A stretch of 25,997 nucleotides of DNA from Comamonadaceae bacterium (GTDB taxonomy: Bacteria > Pseudomonadota > Gammaproteobacteria > Burkholderiales > Burkholderiaceae_C). The position numbers and the translations under genes were made by a program. The stretch lies in NCBI GenBank assembly GCA_947464665.1, contig CANHXV010000006.1:1-25997 (forward strand). Direction: 5' to 3'. The stretch's first letter is position 1. The number at the start of each line of letters is the position of its first letter. The notes below the pieces were generated by a model, which worked only from the letters and a program-made list of their open reading frames with translations, ran no database searches and was not told where the DNA came from. Shown one piece after another: positions 24,576 through 25,997 of the stretch.

Positions 24576-24679
24576 AGGGTCCCCACATTGGGTCAAAAAA
24601 ATTAGACAACAGGGGCGAAGTGTAATGAATAAACGGCCTCACAGCGGTTTTTCGGCTCAAGAATCTATGCCTTAACTGC

Positions 24680-24685
24680 TATACT
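24680..24685 (+). promoter_or_regulatory. Candidate -10 box for tRNA-Ser
   Basis: TATACT (five of six to consensus) ends nine bases before the mature tRNA. No convincing -35 is visible 16-18 bases upstream. Confidence 0.4.
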
Positions 24686-24694
24686 CAGAGGCTA

Positions 24695-24784
24695 GGAGCG
24701 GTGGATGAGTGGTTTAAGTCGCACGCCTGGAAAGCGTGTGTGGGTTTATCCCCACCGCGGGTTCGAATCCCGCCTGCTCCGCCA
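24695..24784 (+). tRNA. tRNA-Ser, anticodon GGA
   Basis: A 90-base class II tRNA with encoded CCA. The acceptor stem GGAGCGG pairs with CTGCTCC (one G-U). The anticodon stem CACGC/GCGTG encloses loop CTGGAAA, with anticodon GGA at 24729-24731, reading UCC and UCU. A long variable arm (around TGGGTTTATCCCCA) is typical of serine tRNAs. The T-arm is GCGGGTTCGAATCCCGC, discriminator G, then CCA. Confidence 0.97.
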
Positions 24785-24792
24785 TCTTTGAA

Positions 24793-24821
24793 ACCCTGCT
24801 AGAACCATGTTTTAGCGGGGT
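24793..24821. other. Stem-loop downstream of tRNA-Ser
   Basis: ACCCTGCTA (24793-24801) pairs with TAGCGGGGT (24813-24821), nine pairs including one G-U, with an 11-base loop. No T tract follows on the plus strand. It may aid tRNA 3'-end formation or act as a Rho-dependent or factor-dependent end, but function is unknown. The rest of the 164-base gap to the next gene holds no ORF I can support. Confidence 0.4.
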
Positions 24822-24910
24822 AAGCCACCCGTATCGCGCTGCCGCTCACAGCCGCATTCCTGTTGGTCGCCATGGTTGCCACGTAACGGCCCTACCTGAA
24901 ATCAAAGACG

Positions 24911-24929
24911 CAACGCTGAACCTGCGTTG
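24911..24929 (-). other. Small stem-loop after the right-edge ABC gene
   Basis: CAACGC and GCGTTG (24911-24916, 24924-24929) form a perfect 6-bp stem with a 7-base loop, 19 bases after the stop of the minus-strand ABC gene. The minus-strand sequence after it (CGTCTTTGATTTC) is only moderately T-rich, so it is at best a weak terminator. Confidence 0.3.
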
Positions 24930-24948
24930 AAACTAAGCCAAATACTTT

Positions 24949-25997
24949 CTAAACGCTGATCGTTTCTTGTACTTTGGGCACAGCCGCCAACAATGTTTGT
25001 GTGTAAGCATGCTGGGGCGCTTGGTAAATTTTCGCGGCATTGCCTTGCTCCACCACATGGCCTTTGTTCATGACCAGCAAAGAGTCGGACATGTAGCGCA
25101 CCACTTCCAAATCGTGCGAGATGAACAAGTAACTAAGGCCTAATTCTTTCTGAAGATCTTTCAGCAAGTTAAGGACCTGAGCTTGAACCGAAACGTCCAA
25201 GGCTGAGACAGCCTCATCGAGCACCACCACCTCGGGTGACAAACTCAAAGAACGGGCAATGGCAATGCGCTGTCGCTGACCACCCGAAAACTCAAAAGGA
25301 TAACGCTTCAAAGCAGATGCCGGCATGCCCACCTTGTCTAGCAAACTCAGAGATTGTTTCTCCCAATCGGCACTGTTCGAGCCAATACCGTGCAGTTGCA
25401 TGGGCTCACTCAAAATTTCACCCACTGTAAAGCGCGGGTTCAATGATGCATACGGATTTTGAAAAACGATCTGAAGCCTGCGCTTGTAAGCTGCAAATTC
25501 AGAGTTCGACATGTCGAGCAAACTTTTTCCGTCGAAAAATACTTTGCCGGATGTGGCTTCGTGAAGCCTAAGGAGACACAAGCCCACAGTGGTTTTACCG
25601 GAACCTGACTCGCCTACCAAGCCTACCGTTTGTCCTCGTATCAATTTAAAACTGACATTTTCAACCGCGACAAAGTCATCGCTTTGAAACCACGGCCCAG
25701 ACCGCTTGAACACTTTGCGCAGCCCTTGTACTTCTAACAAGGGCTTCTCTAAATTGGGTGTCGCAACAGACATGGCTGGTGCATCTAGCGATGGCGCAAT
25801 GGTCAAGGACGCACTTTCACCTGAGTTGGTAGACATCCAATCGTCAATGGTTAACAGCCGCTTGCCTTGTCGATCTATGCTGGGGCGGCAACTGAGCAGG
25901 GCCTTGGTATAGGGGTCTTGGGGTTGGCTAAACAGTGTTCTAACAGGGCCCGCCTCACGAACAGTTCCCTTGCGCATCACCACAGCATGATCGGCCA
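24949..25997 (-). CDS. Peptide/nickel-type ABC importer ATPase, C-terminal part of a double-ATPase protein (cut by window edge)
   Basis: The reading frame is open to the right edge. It enters with ADHAVVMRKGTVREAG, the characteristic end of an ABC ATPase domain, then DPYTKALLSCRPSIDRQGK. After a linker of about 60 residues a second full ATPase domain follows, with Walker A VGESGSGKTT, QNPYASLNPR (Q-loop), signature FSGGQRQRIAIAR, Walker B VVVLDE with the variant DEAVSALD, and switch His in ISHDLE. This two-domain layout is that of GsiA/YejF/DppD-DppF fusions, which drive import of peptides, glutathione, nickel or related solutes. The linker here lacks the four-cysteine module seen in the other double ATPase of the window. 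The first GTG in the window (25983) is not the true start. Substrate unknown because the partner genes lie outside. Confidence 0.9.
   Translation of the reverse strand, partial: ADHAVVMRKGTVREAGPVRTLFSQPQDPYTKALLSCRPSIDRQGKRLLTIDDWMSTNSGESASLTIAPSLDAPAMSVATPNLEKPLLEVQGLRKVFKRSGPWFQSDDFVAVENVSFKLIRGQTVGLVGESGSGKTTVGLCLLRLHEATSGKVFFDGKSLLDMSNSEFAAYKRRLQIVFQNPYASLNPRFTVGEILSEPMQLHGIGSNSADWEKQSLSLLDKVGMPASALKRYPFEFSGGQRQRIAIARSLSLSPEVVVLDEAVSALDVSVQAQVLNLLKDLQKELGLSYLFISHDLEVVRYMSDSLLVMNKGHVVEQGNAAKIYQAPQHAYTQTLLAAVPKVQETISV

Noticed and set aside
24736..24930. 64-codon open frame starting inside tRNA-Ser
   Set aside because: It begins within the tRNA and shows no family resemblance or ribosome binding site.
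1..25997. CRISPR array, insertion sequence, prophage or integrative element
   Set aside because: I found no regularly spaced repeats, transposase or integrase motifs, terminal inverted repeats or duplicated tRNA end. The gene order looks like conserved chromosome.

Overview
The window looks like a chromosomal segment of a betaproteobacterium of the order Burkholderiales, probably close to the Comamonadaceae. The evidence is the block rimP-nusA-infB-rbfA-truB-typA, the order smpB / ratA-rnfH-guaB, and the style of the proteins. By eye the G+C is near 50%, low for that family, so I do not name a genus. I see no integrase, transposase, phage gene or CRISPR array.

Layout. 1-98: 5' end of guaB (minus strand). 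164-966: rnfH and ratA (minus), divergent from smpB (1054-1545, plus). 1553-11802: a long minus-strand run, read rimP, nusA, infB, rbfA, truB, typA, then an EamA-type exporter gene and a 3-hydroxyisobutyryl-CoA hydrolase-like gene. Most junctions overlap or are 1-37 bases apart, so it is probably one translation/ribosome-maturation operon with two metabolic genes at its tail. 11877-11908: a strong terminator separating that operon from the one upstream. 11977-18481: a minus-strand peptide-type ABC importer operon with solute-binding lipoprotein, two permeases and a double-ATPase protein, closed by that terminator. 18727-21378: a divergent TonB-dependent outer-membrane receptor gene (plus). 21497-22282: fabI (plus), convergent with a large PLP-dependent arginine/lysine/ornithine decarboxylase (22305-24575, minus). 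24695-24784: tRNA-Ser(GGA). 24949 to the right edge: the second half of another double-ATPase peptide/nickel-type ABC protein (minus), cut by the window.

The least ordinary part is 11977-21378. The ABC importer and the divergent TonB receptor could together carry one substrate (a peptide, siderophore or peptide-like natural product) across both membranes. Two proteins have unusual architecture. The binding protein has a lipobox with Asp at +2 and also a C-terminal transmembrane helix. The second permease carries about 200 extra N-terminal residues with three further predicted membrane segments and a soluble loop. Two perfect palindromes lie in the AT-rich leader of the receptor gene. The substrate cannot be read from sequence. 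The rest of the window is mainly conserved housekeeping.
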